64,000 nt of DNA from JAENVT01 sp031430695. Lineage in GTDB: Bacteria; Actinomycetota; Acidimicrobiia; Acidimicrobiales; Ilumatobacteraceae. Below, piece by piece: positions 1 to 7,018 of the stretch (its first letter is position 1; every line of letters starts with the position of its first letter). The notes beneath the pieces were generated by a model. That model had not been told where the DNA came from and ran no database searches. It worked only from the letters and a program-made list of their open reading frames with translations. The position numbers and the translations under genes are program-made. The stretch is taken from the NCBI GenBank assembly GCA_031430695.1, contig JANPBZ010000134.1, forward strand, positions 15,767 through 79,766, given 5' to 3'.

Positions 1-1
1 A

Positions 2-292
2 ACGCAATCACCGCTACGCGACGTGGCCTCGATGGTGCAATCGATCGCCCATGTCGGTGCTGTGGTGGTGAAGCGACGTCGGCCCGACCGGGCCGACGAC
101 GTCGACCGGTTCACCGTGGCTGCGACTGCCGCCGCTCTTGATGCCTACGTCGCTGAACACAGCATCGATGAGGATCTCCTGCTGGCCTTTCGTGTGGCCC
201 AGGAGCTGCACGAGTACGCCTACTCGATTCACCACCTGCCGCACTGGCGCTACGTCGCCGATTCCGCTCTTCCAAGGTTGCTCGGCGGGTAA
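2..292 (+). CDS. maltokinase-like aminosugar/maltose kinase (APH fold), C-terminal fragment
   Basis: The reading frame is already open at base 2, so this is the 3' end of a gene that begins outside the window. The visible ~96 residues start with SPLRDVASM, which matches the 'SPLRDVAGM' segment near the C-terminus of maltokinases (Pep2/Mak family, aminoglycoside-phosphotransferase fold). They end with a helical stretch (LLLAFRVAQELHEYAY, then HHLPHW) like the family's final helix. Family members phosphorylate maltose or, in a second actinobacterial branch, glucosamine. The ATP site and catalytic Asp lie outside the window, so substrate cannot be read. The next gene, 10 bases on, encodes a SIS-domain sugar-phosphate protein, which by inference leans towards an aminosugar pathway. 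Confidence 0.6.
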   Translation, partial: TQSPLRDVASMVQSIAHVGAVVVKRRRPDRADDVDRFTVAATAAALDAYVAEHSIDEDLLLAFRVAQELHEYAYSIHHLPHWRYVADSALPRLLGG

Positions 293-302
293 GTTCGACA
301 TC

Positions 303-1244
303 GTGGACCCGGCAGCCTTCCTGGCCGATCTCGAAGCCAAGCCGGTCACGCTGCTGGCGTTGCTCGACCAGCTGCCCTCGTGGCCCGAGCTCGGCAGCGG
401 CCCGATCGTGCTCACGGGCATGGGGTCGTCGCGGTTCGCAGCCGATGTTGCTGCTCGCCGGCTCCGTCGCCATGGCATCGTCGCCGTCGCCGAGTTGGCC
501 TCGGTGGAGACCACGCTGCCGCCGTCGTCGGATCTCACAGTCATCGGGATCACCGCCTCGGGCCGAAGCGCCGAGACCATCGCGCTGCTGGAAGCCCACG
601 CCGGCATCAGCCGCACGATCGCCCTGACCAACAATGCTTCCGTGTCGCTGGCGACCGATCACACCGTGTTGCTGCACGCAGGCGTCGAGGCGGGCGGCAT
701 TGCCTGCCGCACGTACCTGCACACGCTGGTTGCGCTCCTGGTCTTGGAGCAACGTCTGGCCGGTGTCGATCTGCGGTTGGGCGAACGACTGCGCCGTGCC
801 GCCGCCGCGATCGCGTACCTGCTCGATCGACGCGATGGTTGGATGCCCCTGTTGCTGGAGTCGATCGAGGGGACGGAGGGGTTGTGGCTGCTGGCCCCGG
901 CGGAGCGGCTCGGCTCCGCGCTGCAGGGTGCGCTGATGGTACGCGAGGGTCCGCGCCGGGCGGCCGACGGTTGCGAAACCGGCGACTGGAATCACGTCGA
1001 CGTCTACCTGACCAAATCGCTCGACTATCGAGCCCTGCTGTTCACCGGTTCGCGATTCGACGCCGATGCGTTGAAATGGATGACCGATCGCGGTAGCCAC
1101 GTCGCCACGGTTGGAGCAGAACCGGCCGGAGCGTCGGCCAGTGTTCGATATCCCGGTGACGATGATCCGATCGTGGCCTTGATGACGGAGGTCCTGGTTG
1201 CCGAGTTGTTGGCAGCGCACTGGTGGCGAGCGTCGACCGCCTGA
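303..1244 (+). CDS. SIS-domain sugar-phosphate protein (GlmS/AgaS-like)
   Basis: About 313 residues with the pattern of two SIS domains, the fold that binds phosphosugars in the isomerase half of GlmS and in AgaS-type deaminase/isomerases. The first SIS domain shows a Gly/Ser-rich loop GMGSSR around residue 40 and TASGRSAET around residue 80, the typical phosphate-binding SxSGxT region. No N-terminal glutaminase Cys domain is present, so it is not a full GlmS. The GTG at 303 is chosen because the frame upstream encodes Cys/Arg/Trp-rich shadow sequence overlapping the previous gene. It follows the kinase fragment by 10 bases and is probably co-transcribed. The exact reaction (deaminase, isomerase or sensor) is not determinable from sequence. 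Confidence 0.75.
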   Translation: MDPAAFLADLEAKPVTLLALLDQLPSWPELGSGPIVLTGMGSSRFAADVAARRLRRHGIVAVAELASVETTLPPSSDLTVIGITASGRSAETIALLEAHAGISRTIALTNNASVSLATDHTVLLHAGVEAGGIACRTYLHTLVALLVLEQRLAGVDLRLGERLRRAAAAIAYLLDRRDGWMPLLLESIEGTEGLWLLAPAERLGSALQGALMVREGPRRAADGCETGDWNHVDVYLTKSLDYRALLFTGSRFDADALKWMTDRGSHVATVGAEPAGASASVRYPGDDDPIVALMTEVLVAELLAAHWWRASTA

Positions 1245-1295
1245 CAGCATGACAGGAAGTAGCTATCGCAGTGCCGTGGTGGTAATGATCGAGGC

Positions 1296-1931
1296 GTGCT
1301 CGGCACATACGACTATCCGGTGAGTCACCGAGTTTTCGAGCTCGTGGCCGTCGGAACGTTCATCGGCTTCGCCGCCGCGCTCACTCGGCGCGTCGCGGTC
1401 GAGGTCGCCGACCGCATGTCGTTGCCGATTGCGATTCTGCTCGTCGTGCTGATCGTGGCCGCGTACGCGGTCGCCGACCTGGCATCGGGAATTGTCCACT
1501 TCCTGCTCGACAACTTCGGCTCGCCCGATACGCCGGTGATCGGCCAGAAGTTCGTCAAGCCCTTCCGCGATCATCACGTCGACCCGATGGCCATGACCCA
1601 GGGCGATTTCATCGCGGTCAACGCCGACAACGTGTTCGTCTGCCTGCCCGTGATCGTTCCGTCGTTCTTCTTCCTCGATACCTCGCAGCATCCATATGGC
1701 GGTGTGTTCATCGTCGGCCTCGTCTCCGGCGTGATCATGACCAACCAGCTACACAAATGGGCACACATGCCGACGGTGCCGCGGCTCGTTGCCGCGGCGC
1801 AGCGACATGGTGTGGTGCTGTCGAAGGAGCATCACTCCGTGCACCACTCGGGGGCCTACGACCGCAACTACTGCATCACGTGGGGTCATCTCGATCTGCT
1901 GTTGAACCGCTTCGTCGCGCACCGCAACTGA
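1296..1931 (+). CDS. CarF/PEDS1-type plasmanylethanolamine desaturase (TMEM189/Kua family)
   Basis: A 211-residue membrane protein matching the family that introduces the vinyl-ether bond of plasmalogens (human PEDS1/TMEM189, Myxococcus CarF). Hydrophobic segments lie near residues 12-30, 42-68, 112-127 and 134-150. The His-rich di-iron pattern is intact: VH at 67-68 with Asp72 in the DNFGS segment, FRDHHVDP (His93, His94), LHKWAH (His153, His157), EHHSVHH (His179, His180, His183, His184) and a final WGHLD (His198). The order and spacing follow CarF. In Myxococcus the protein is needed for the singlet-oxygen response through plasmalogens. No carotenoid or ether-lipid genes are visible nearby, so the pathway context is missing. 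The GTG start at 1296 has only a weak ribosome site; GTG 1320 is an alternative. Confidence 0.85.
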   Translation: MLGTYDYPVSHRVFELVAVGTFIGFAAALTRRVAVEVADRMSLPIAILLVVLIVAAYAVADLASGIVHFLLDNFGSPDTPVIGQKFVKPFRDHHVDPMAMTQGDFIAVNADNVFVCLPVIVPSFFFLDTSQHPYGGVFIVGLVSGVIMTNQLHKWAHMPTVPRLVAAAQRHGVVLSKEHHSVHHSGAYDRNYCITWGHLDLLLNRFVAHRN

Positions 1932-1933
1932 CG

Positions 1934-3331
1934 TCAGGCAAGAGGGAGGCGAACGCAGGCATCCAGTCCGCCGTCGTTGCGGTTGACCAGGTCCACTTCG
2001 CCGCCACTGGCCTCGGCCAATTGCCGAACGATGGCCAGCCCCAGCCCAGAACCTTCGTGGCCTGCGCTTGAGGCCCTCCAGAATCGATCAAAGGCGTGCT
2101 GCAGTTGGTCGGTGGGCATGCCTGGACCGCGATCGGTCACGTGCACTTCCGCCCAACCGTTGTCACCGACCGCCGACACGGTGATCTCGTTGCCCGGTCC
2201 GCCGGCATTGAGCGCGTTGTCGATGTAGTTGTCGACGATCTGTTCGAGTGCGCCGGGCACGGCTCGCGCCGTGAGGGTGGCAATTCCGCCGGCGGTCAAC
2301 CTGACTCCTCGCTCATCGGCAAGTGGCGCCCAGATCGCGGCGCGTTCGGTGACGATGTCGGCAACATCGATGGTCTCGGTCGCCATGGTTCCCTGATCCG
2401 CCCGGGCCAGCATCAACAGTCCCTCGACGAGGCGCTGCAACCGTTCCGTCTCCTCGCTGGCAGCCTCGATGTCGCCGCGCGCCGCAGCCGGGTCGGTCTC
2501 GATATTGACGGCGGCGCGTTCGAGTTGCAGTCGCAACGCCGTCAGCGGGGTTCGCAATTGGTGCGAGGCATCGCCGGCGAACGACCGTTGCCGCTCGACC
2601 AGCGTCGAGATCTTCTCCGTCATGGTGTTGAACGATGCGGCAAGACCGCGGATCTCCGGCGCGCCTTCGTCGATCACCGCCCTGCTGTCGAAGTTGCCTC
2701 CGGCAACTTGCTCGGTCGCGCGCTGCAGGCGGCGCAATGGCCGAACAATGGTCGCGGCCATCAACGCGGCAGCCAGCGCGGCTGCGCCGAGGGAGATCAG
2801 GCCGACCGCGACGATCCCGCGAAGCTTGTCGGATACCCGGTCGTCGACACTTGCGGCCGAATACGTGAGTCGAACGACACCGACCGGCAAGGCGCCCGAC
2901 AGGACCGGCACGGCGACATAGATGATGTCGCCGCCGAGGGTATCCGAGGGCCTCCGCCCCGAGCTGGGGCTTCCGCTGAGCGCCGCAGCGATCTCGGGTC
3001 GCGTCGAGAAGTCGTCACCGCGGCGCGCTTCATCTCCCGAGACGGCAACCGCGATGCCCAACTCGTCGGTGACCACCACGCGAGCGCCGGTCCTCGTTCG
3101 ATAGATGTCGACGGTGCTCTGCAGAGCGTCCTGACTCTGTTCGCCTGAAGCGAACCCCTCACCCGACAGGGCATCATCGGATGAACCGGCCAGGATGAAG
3201 GCGTCGCGCTGAATCGAAGCCAGCACGCGTTCGGTCTCGACGGTGCGCAGATAGCGACCCAACGGGATGTCCTGTGCAGCAAGAATGACGATCGTGACGC
3301 CGACGAAGGCAGCGATCAACCGCCATCTCAC
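1934..3331 (-). CDS. two-component sensor histidine kinase (HAMP, HisKA)
   Basis: A 465-residue membrane sensor kinase. It has an N-terminal transmembrane helix (residues 3-20), an extracytoplasmic sensor region (about 25-165) and a second helix (about 172-195). A HAMP linker follows (about 196-245), then the dimerisation/phosphoacceptor box SHQLRTPL with His257. The ATPase domain carries an N-box DNYIDNAL, G1 DRGPGM and G2 GSGLGLAI. The GTG start overlaps the stop of the response-regulator gene by four bases (GTGA), so the two are translationally coupled and form a cognate pair. The sensor region has no recognisable ligand domain. The stop lies 2 bases past the end of the convergent desaturase gene, leaving almost no room for a terminator. 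Confidence 0.92.
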   Translation of the reverse strand: MRWRLIAAFVGVTIVILAAQDIPLGRYLRTVETERVLASIQRDAFILAGSSDDALSGEGFASGEQSQDALQSTVDIYRTRTGARVVVTDELGIAVAVSGDEARRGDDFSTRPEIAAALSGSPSSGRRPSDTLGGDIIYVAVPVLSGALPVGVVRLTYSAASVDDRVSDKLRGIVAVGLISLGAAALAAALMAATIVRPLRRLQRATEQVAGGNFDSRAVIDEGAPEIRGLAASFNTMTEKISTLVERQRSFAGDASHQLRTPLTALRLQLERAAVNIETDPAAARGDIEAASEETERLQRLVEGLLMLARADQGTMATETIDVADIVTERAAIWAPLADERGVRLTAGGIATLTARAVPGALEQIVDNYIDNALNAGGPGNEITVSAVGDNGWAEVHVTDRGPGMPTDQLQHAFDRFWRASSAGHEGSGLGLAIVRQLAEASGGEVDLVNRNDGGLDACVRLPLA

Positions 3332-4005
3332 GACGGAGCTTCCAACCGAAAGCCGACACCTCGAACCGCCTCGATCCATCCGTGGTGGCCGAGTTTCTTG
3401 CGCAGTGAGGCGACGTGGGCATCGACTGTTTTGGTGGGCCCGTACCAATGGGCGTCCCACACAGTCTCGAGAATCTCCGTCCGAGTATGCACCGCCCCGA
3501 CATCGTTGGCCAGAAAGGCCAACAGATCGAACTCCTTGGCGGTCAGCGCGATCTCGTCGCCATTGATTCGAACTCGTCGTGTGCGTCGGTCGAGCTCCAT
3601 CGCTCCGACCGTTTGCGGCGCGCTCATGTCGCGATCCTCGGCATTCGGAGGGCCGTCGTTGGTTCGCCGGGCCACAGCCCCGATTCGGGCGACGAGCTCG
3701 CGCAGGCTGAACGGCTTGGTGACGTAGTCGTCGGCGCCCAGCTCGAGGCCCAGCACTCGGTCGAACTCCTCGCTGCGAGCGGTGAGCATGATGATTGGCC
3801 TGCGCGAGCGTTGCCGCAGCTGACGGCACACATCGCGTCCGTCCATGTCGGGCAGGCCGAGATCGAGAAGCACCATCTCGTGGTCGGGCTCGGCCAGTGC
3901 GCCCGCCCCCGTCGTGACATGCACGACCGTGTGACCCGCAGCGGTCAGTCCTTCGACCAACGTGTCGGCGATGGCCTTGTCATCTTCGACCAACAGCAGC
4001 TTCAC
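3328..4005 (-). CDS. OmpR/PhoB-family response regulator
   Basis: 225 residues. The receiver domain has acidic pocket Asp8/Asp9, phosphoacceptor Asp48 in LLDLGLPD, Thr75 and Lys97 (TKPF). The C-terminal winged helix (about 130-222) includes ALTAKEFDLL and the recognition-helix region VDAHVASLRKKL. It is the first gene of a two-gene operon with the downstream kinase. GTG at 4005 is the only start giving the normal KLLLVEDD beginning. The divergent exported-protein/ApbE operon begins 143 bases away, and the gap holds 11-bp direct repeats of the kind this family binds, so control of that operon and autoregulation are both likely (inference). Confidence 0.93.
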   Translation of the reverse strand: MKLLLVEDDKAIADTLVEGLTAAGHTVVHVTTGAGALAEPDHEMVLLDLGLPDMDGRDVCRQLRQRSRRPIIMLTARSEEFDRVLGLELGADDYVTKPFSLRELVARIGAVARRTNDGPPNAEDRDMSAPQTVGAMELDRRTRRVRINGDEIALTAKEFDLLAFLANDVGAVHTRTEILETVWDAHWYGPTKTVDAHVASLRKKLGHHGWIEAVRGVGFRLEAPS

Positions 4006-4043
4006 ATGGTCATTGTGACAAGTCCGCCAACGCCCGCGGCTCT

Positions 4044-4084
4044 TCTTGGACAAATCTTGGATATTCGCAGCCCGTCCCTTGGGA
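4044..4084. promoter_or_regulatory. candidate response-regulator binding site: 11-bp phased direct repeats
   Basis: Two adjacent 11-mers, TCTTGGACAAA (4044-4054) and TCTTGGATATT (4055-4065), share TCTTGGA. A weaker copy, CCTTGGG, sits exactly two further turns of 11 bp on (4077-4083). OmpR/PhoB-family regulators bind head-to-tail to direct repeats with this period. The site lies between the divergent response-regulator gene and the exported-protein operon. Binding by the adjacent regulator is inference. Confidence 0.45.
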
Positions 4085-4147
4085 GGTGCCTCCGTACCGT
4101 GCGGTGCATGCGATCCGCGTGATCGCTACGACGGAAAGGTCTGAACC

Positions 4148-4693
4148 ATGAAGGCACGAATTGCAACAATGATCTCAATCGCCGGAGTGCTGGTGGCCGG
4201 CTCGGCTGCAGCGCTGGTGAACACCCAGGTGCTCAGCGGCAGCGCGTCGCCCTCCCCACTCGTTGTCGATGCTGCATCGCCGACGCAGCCCTCGATCGCC
4301 ACCACGTTGTCGGCGACAACGCCGACCATCACGGCTGTCCCTCTGGTTGAGGCGGCAGCGACACCGGCTCCCGCCGCTGTGGCCACCCAGGCGGTCTATG
4401 CGATCGGTACATCCGGCACCGTGACACTCGATACCGTCGGCGATGTTCTGACGATCGTCGATGTCACGCCTGCCCCGGGCTGGACCATCACCGATTCGGA
4501 GCGAGAAGACGCAACGAACGTCGAGATCAAGTTCCAGTCCGGCAGCATCGAGGTCGAGTTCCACGCCAACTTGCTGTTCGGCGTCGTGACCACCTCGGTC
4601 GAGTCCGACGATCAGTCGGCATCCAGTAATTCGACGAGCAACTCCGTGGATGACCGCGGCGGTCGCGACGACCATGGTGACGACGATGACTGA
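4148..4693 (+). CDS. exported protein of the ApbE operon, unknown function
   Basis: 181 residues. An N-terminal signal/anchor (about residues 5-25, MISIAGVLVAGSAAAL) is followed by a Ser/Thr/Pro/Ala linker (about 30-85). A small folded domain (about 88-155) contains VTLDTVGDVLTIVDVTPAPG and EIKFQSGSIEVEF, then an acidic His/Asp tail ending in DDDD. The domain looks like a small beta-rich extracytoplasmic domain, but no family is certain. It is the first gene of a three-gene operon ending in apbE and is probably controlled by the divergent two-component system. No clear S/T-G-A-T flavinylation motif is present, so it is not an obvious ApbE substrate. The ATG at 4148 is preceded by GGAAAGG. Confidence 0.7.
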   Translation: MKARIATMISIAGVLVAGSAAALVNTQVLSGSASPSPLVVDAASPTQPSIATTLSATTPTITAVPLVEAAATPAPAAVATQAVYAIGTSGTVTLDTVGDVLTIVDVTPAPGWTITDSEREDATNVEIKFQSGSIEVEFHANLLFGVVTTSVESDDQSASSNSTSNSVDDRGGRDDHGDDDD

Positions 4694-5126
4694 GCCGATG
4701 CTGCCAACTGCGGCCGAGCGACTCGCCGCACTTCGCGCACCGTCGAAGAAGCGCAGCAGACCGGCCAACACGTCGAAGATCCTGTCGGCCGGCTTATCAA
4801 CGACAGCCATGTTCGGCCTGGTCACGGCGATGGGTTGGTCGAGCGGCGCCGGCAGCGTGCAGGCCACGTCAGCACCGGTCGCGCCGATCATCCAAGGCGC
4901 TGCGGCGGCGGCGGCGCCCACTGTCGCAGCACCTACCGCCGTCGTGTCAGCAGCTCCGGTCGAGCCCACTGTCGCCCCGTTGGTGCCAGTGGCGCCCGCG
5001 CAGCCGGCGGTTCCGGCGCCGGCAGCCCCGGTCGTGGTTCCCGTCGTCATTCCGGTGGCTGTTCCCGTTGCCCAACCGCGGGTGCAGGCGGCAGCGTCGA
5101 ACACCACTACGAGCGCCTCAGGCTGA
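4686..5126 (+). CDS. Ala/Pro-rich membrane-anchored protein of the ApbE operon
   Basis: About 146 residues. A charged cytoplasmic N-terminus (RAPSKKRSRP) is followed by one hydrophobic helix (about residues 28-46). A long low-complexity Ala/Pro/Val extracytoplasmic segment (about 55-140) ends in Thr/Ser-rich sequence. Such segments usually span the wall or act as flexible linkers. The ATG at 4686 overlaps the preceding stop by 8 bases; GTG 4677 is an alternative. It sits between the first exported protein and apbE (3-base gap), so the three are one transcription unit. No known function. Its conserved position suggests a membrane partner of the exported domain, which is inference. Confidence 0.65.
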   Translation: MTEPMLPTAAERLAALRAPSKKRSRPANTSKILSAGLSTTAMFGLVTAMGWSSGAGSVQATSAPVAPIIQGAAAAAAPTVAAPTAVVSAAPVEPTVAPLVPVAPAQPAVPAPAAPVVVPVVIPVAVPVAQPRVQAAASNTTTSASG

Positions 5127-5129
5127 ACC

Positions 5130-6110
5130 GTGAGCCTCGATGTTCACGTCGGGTCGTGGCGAGCGATGGGATGCACTGTCGACGTTGTCGTCGTCGGCGG
5201 GTCACCCGGCTTGCTGTATCTGGCGAGAACGTCGATCGATCACCTCGAACGACGCTGGAGTCGCTTGCTGCCAGAGAGCGACAACAGCCGTCTGAACCGC
5301 GGCGCCCGGGCCACCGTTCCCCACGACCCGGCGACGCCGGTCCTCGTTCAGTCCATGGTCGATGGTTGGCGGGCAACCACGGGCGCGTTCGACCCCACGT
5401 TGCTCGCGCCGTTGGTCGGCCTTGGATACAGCGCGAGTTGGCATGATCCGACTTCGGTCACGTCGTTGCCCCCGGGTTCACTGCCCCGCGGCGATCTCGC
5501 TGCGATCTCGATCGACCGCCAGCGCAACATGGTCAGCGTCCCGCCTGGGATGTGCCTCGACGCAGGTGGCATTGGCAAGGGGCTGGCAGCGGATCTCGTG
5601 GTCGGCTATCTGATCGATGCCGGGGCCGCCGGTGCGTCGGTGTCGATCGGCGGCGATGTGGCCGTACGCGGCAACGCGCCACAGCCCGGCGGTTGGTTGA
5701 TCGGTGTTGTCGACCCGATGAACATCGAGATCGAGACGGGTCAACTGACGATGGTCGAAGGCGGTGTCGCCACCTCGGGCACATTGCGTCGACGGTGGGA
5801 AACTGACGACGGTGAATCGGTACATCATCTCCTCGATCCGACGACCGGAAGGCCCGTACTGCACGATCGCGAGATCGTGGCCGTCACCGTCATCGCCGGC
5901 ACGGCGGCGTGGGCGGAAGTGTGGACCAAGGCCGTGATGGTGCTGGGCGCGGGCATGCTTGCCGCACTCGACGAACTCGGGCTCGGCGCCCAGGTGACCT
6001 ATGCCGGCGCGGCGACGGTGACCAACCAGTCGTGGTCGGCCTTCGCCGTCTCACGCCAGCAGCGGGGCGACCTCGCCGGCGATGAAGTCGACATGGTCGA
6101 GGTCCGATAG
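5130..6110 (+). CDS. apbE: FAD:protein FMN transferase (ApbE family)
   Basis: 326 residues, normal for ApbE. The enzyme transfers FMN from FAD to a Thr/Ser of extracytoplasmic electron-transfer proteins. Visible family motifs are MGC near residue 12, FDPTLLAPL (about 88), LDAGGIGKGLAAD (about 141-153) for FAD binding, SIGGDVAV (about 172), ATSGT (about 213) and HHLLDPTTGRP (about 232-242) near the metal site. No lipoprotein signal is seen, so it may work in the cytoplasm or be a non-canonical version. It is the third gene of the exported-protein operon. Its last 60 bases overlap, tail to tail, the end of the LLM oxidoreductase gene. No FMN-binding-domain protein, Rnf or Nqr gene is visible as substrate. 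Confidence 0.9.
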   Translation: MSLDVHVGSWRAMGCTVDVVVVGGSPGLLYLARTSIDHLERRWSRLLPESDNSRLNRGARATVPHDPATPVLVQSMVDGWRATTGAFDPTLLAPLVGLGYSASWHDPTSVTSLPPGSLPRGDLAAISIDRQRNMVSVPPGMCLDAGGIGKGLAADLVVGYLIDAGAAGASVSIGGDVAVRGNAPQPGGWLIGVVDPMNIEIETGQLTMVEGGVATSGTLRRRWETDDGESVHHLLDPTTGRPVLHDREIVAVTVIAGTAAWAEVWTKAVMVLGAGMLAALDELGLGAQVTYAGAATVTNQSWSAFAVSRQQRGDLAGDEVDMVEVR

Positions 6111-6986
6111 GTCGAGGACCTGCAAATAGACCCGGTCGGCGCCGACGTCGGTGTACTTGCGAATGGCTGCAGCGGTCTCTTCGGCCGATCCAGCCGCGCC
6201 GTTCGCGCGAAGCTCGGCCGGCTCGCGCCCGATTGCTGCCGCACGACGAACGACGTCGGCCTCGGTTCCACCTGCACACACCACGAGCGCAACCGAGTAG
6301 CTCATCGGGCGCTGTCGGTTGATCGCCGCGCATGCAACCTCGACACGTTGTTTGCGTTCGGTGAACGTCTCGACCGAAGCAAATGCGACGTTGCACTCGG
6401 TCGCGTATCGGGCGGTCAAGGCCGGCGTACGCGTCTTGCCACCACCACCGATGATGATCGGTATCGGTTGCTGGACTGGCTTGGGCAAGCCCGGCGAGTC
6501 GGTCACGCTGTGCACCGAGCCGGCGTAGCTGAAGGTCTCGCCGGTCGGCGTGCCCCACAGACCATCGATGATCGCCAGCTGATCGGTGAGGCTGTTGAAC
6601 CGCGCTGCCGCGTCGGGGAAGTCGAAGCCATAGGCCGTGTGCTCGGCTTCGTACCAACCGGCGCCGATGCCCAGCTCGACGCGCCCGCCACTCATCTGAT
6701 CCACCTGGGCGACACTGATCGCCAGCAGACCGGGACCGCGGAACGTGACCGGCGAGACCAGGGTTCCGAGGCGGATGGTCGAGGTCTCACGGGCAAGCCC
6801 GCCCAGCGTGACCCAGGCATCGGTGGGCCCCGGCAGACCGCTCGACCCACCCATCACCAGGTAGTGGTCACTGCGGAAGAAACCTCCGAAACCGAGCGCT
6901 TCGGCACGCTGGGCCACCGCCAGCAACGTGTCGTACGAGGCGCCCTGCTGAGGCTCGGTGAAGATGGACAGGTCGGCGAGCTGCAT
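6051..6986 (-). CDS. LLM-class (F420-type) flavin-dependent oxidoreductase
   Basis: 311 residues with the luciferase-like TIM-barrel pattern. Early features are LSIFTEPQQGASYD and FGGFFRSDHY (about 35-44), then LGTLVSPVTFRGPGLLA and a VELGIGAGWYEAEH block (about 103-116), and IPIIIGGGGKTRT (about 170). The last resembles the cofactor-phosphate-binding loop of F420-dependent members common in Actinobacteria. Substrate unknown. The ATG at 6986 sits 32 bases after the stop of the serine-hydrolase gene, so the two are likely co-transcribed. The 3' end overlaps apbE by 60 bases in opposite orientation. Confidence 0.88.
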   Translation of the reverse strand: MQLADLSIFTEPQQGASYDTLLAVAQRAEALGFGGFFRSDHYLVMGGSSGLPGPTDAWVTLGGLARETSTIRLGTLVSPVTFRGPGLLAISVAQVDQMSGGRVELGIGAGWYEAEHTAYGFDFPDAAARFNSLTDQLAIIDGLWGTPTGETFSYAGSVHSVTDSPGLPKPVQQPIPIIIGGGGKTRTPALTARYATECNVAFASVETFTERKQRVEVACAAINRQRPMSYSVALVVCAGGTEADVVRRAAAIGREPAELRANGAAGSAEETAAAIRKYTDVGADRVYLQVLDLSDLDHVDFIAGEVAPLLA

Positions 6987-7018
6987 CAGCGGACAGTAGC
7001 GGCCTCGGCCGTCGGCTG

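Noticed and set aside
111..1250. Minus-strand open frame of 379 codons over the SIS gene
   Set aside because: Arg/Gln-rich shadow. The plus-strand SIS protein has recognisable motifs and the normal codon pattern.
4650..4685. Earlier start for the Ala/Pro-rich protein
   Set aside because: It would overlap the coding end of the preceding gene by over 40 bases with Thr/Val repeats; a start at 4686 (or 4677) fits the operon spacing.
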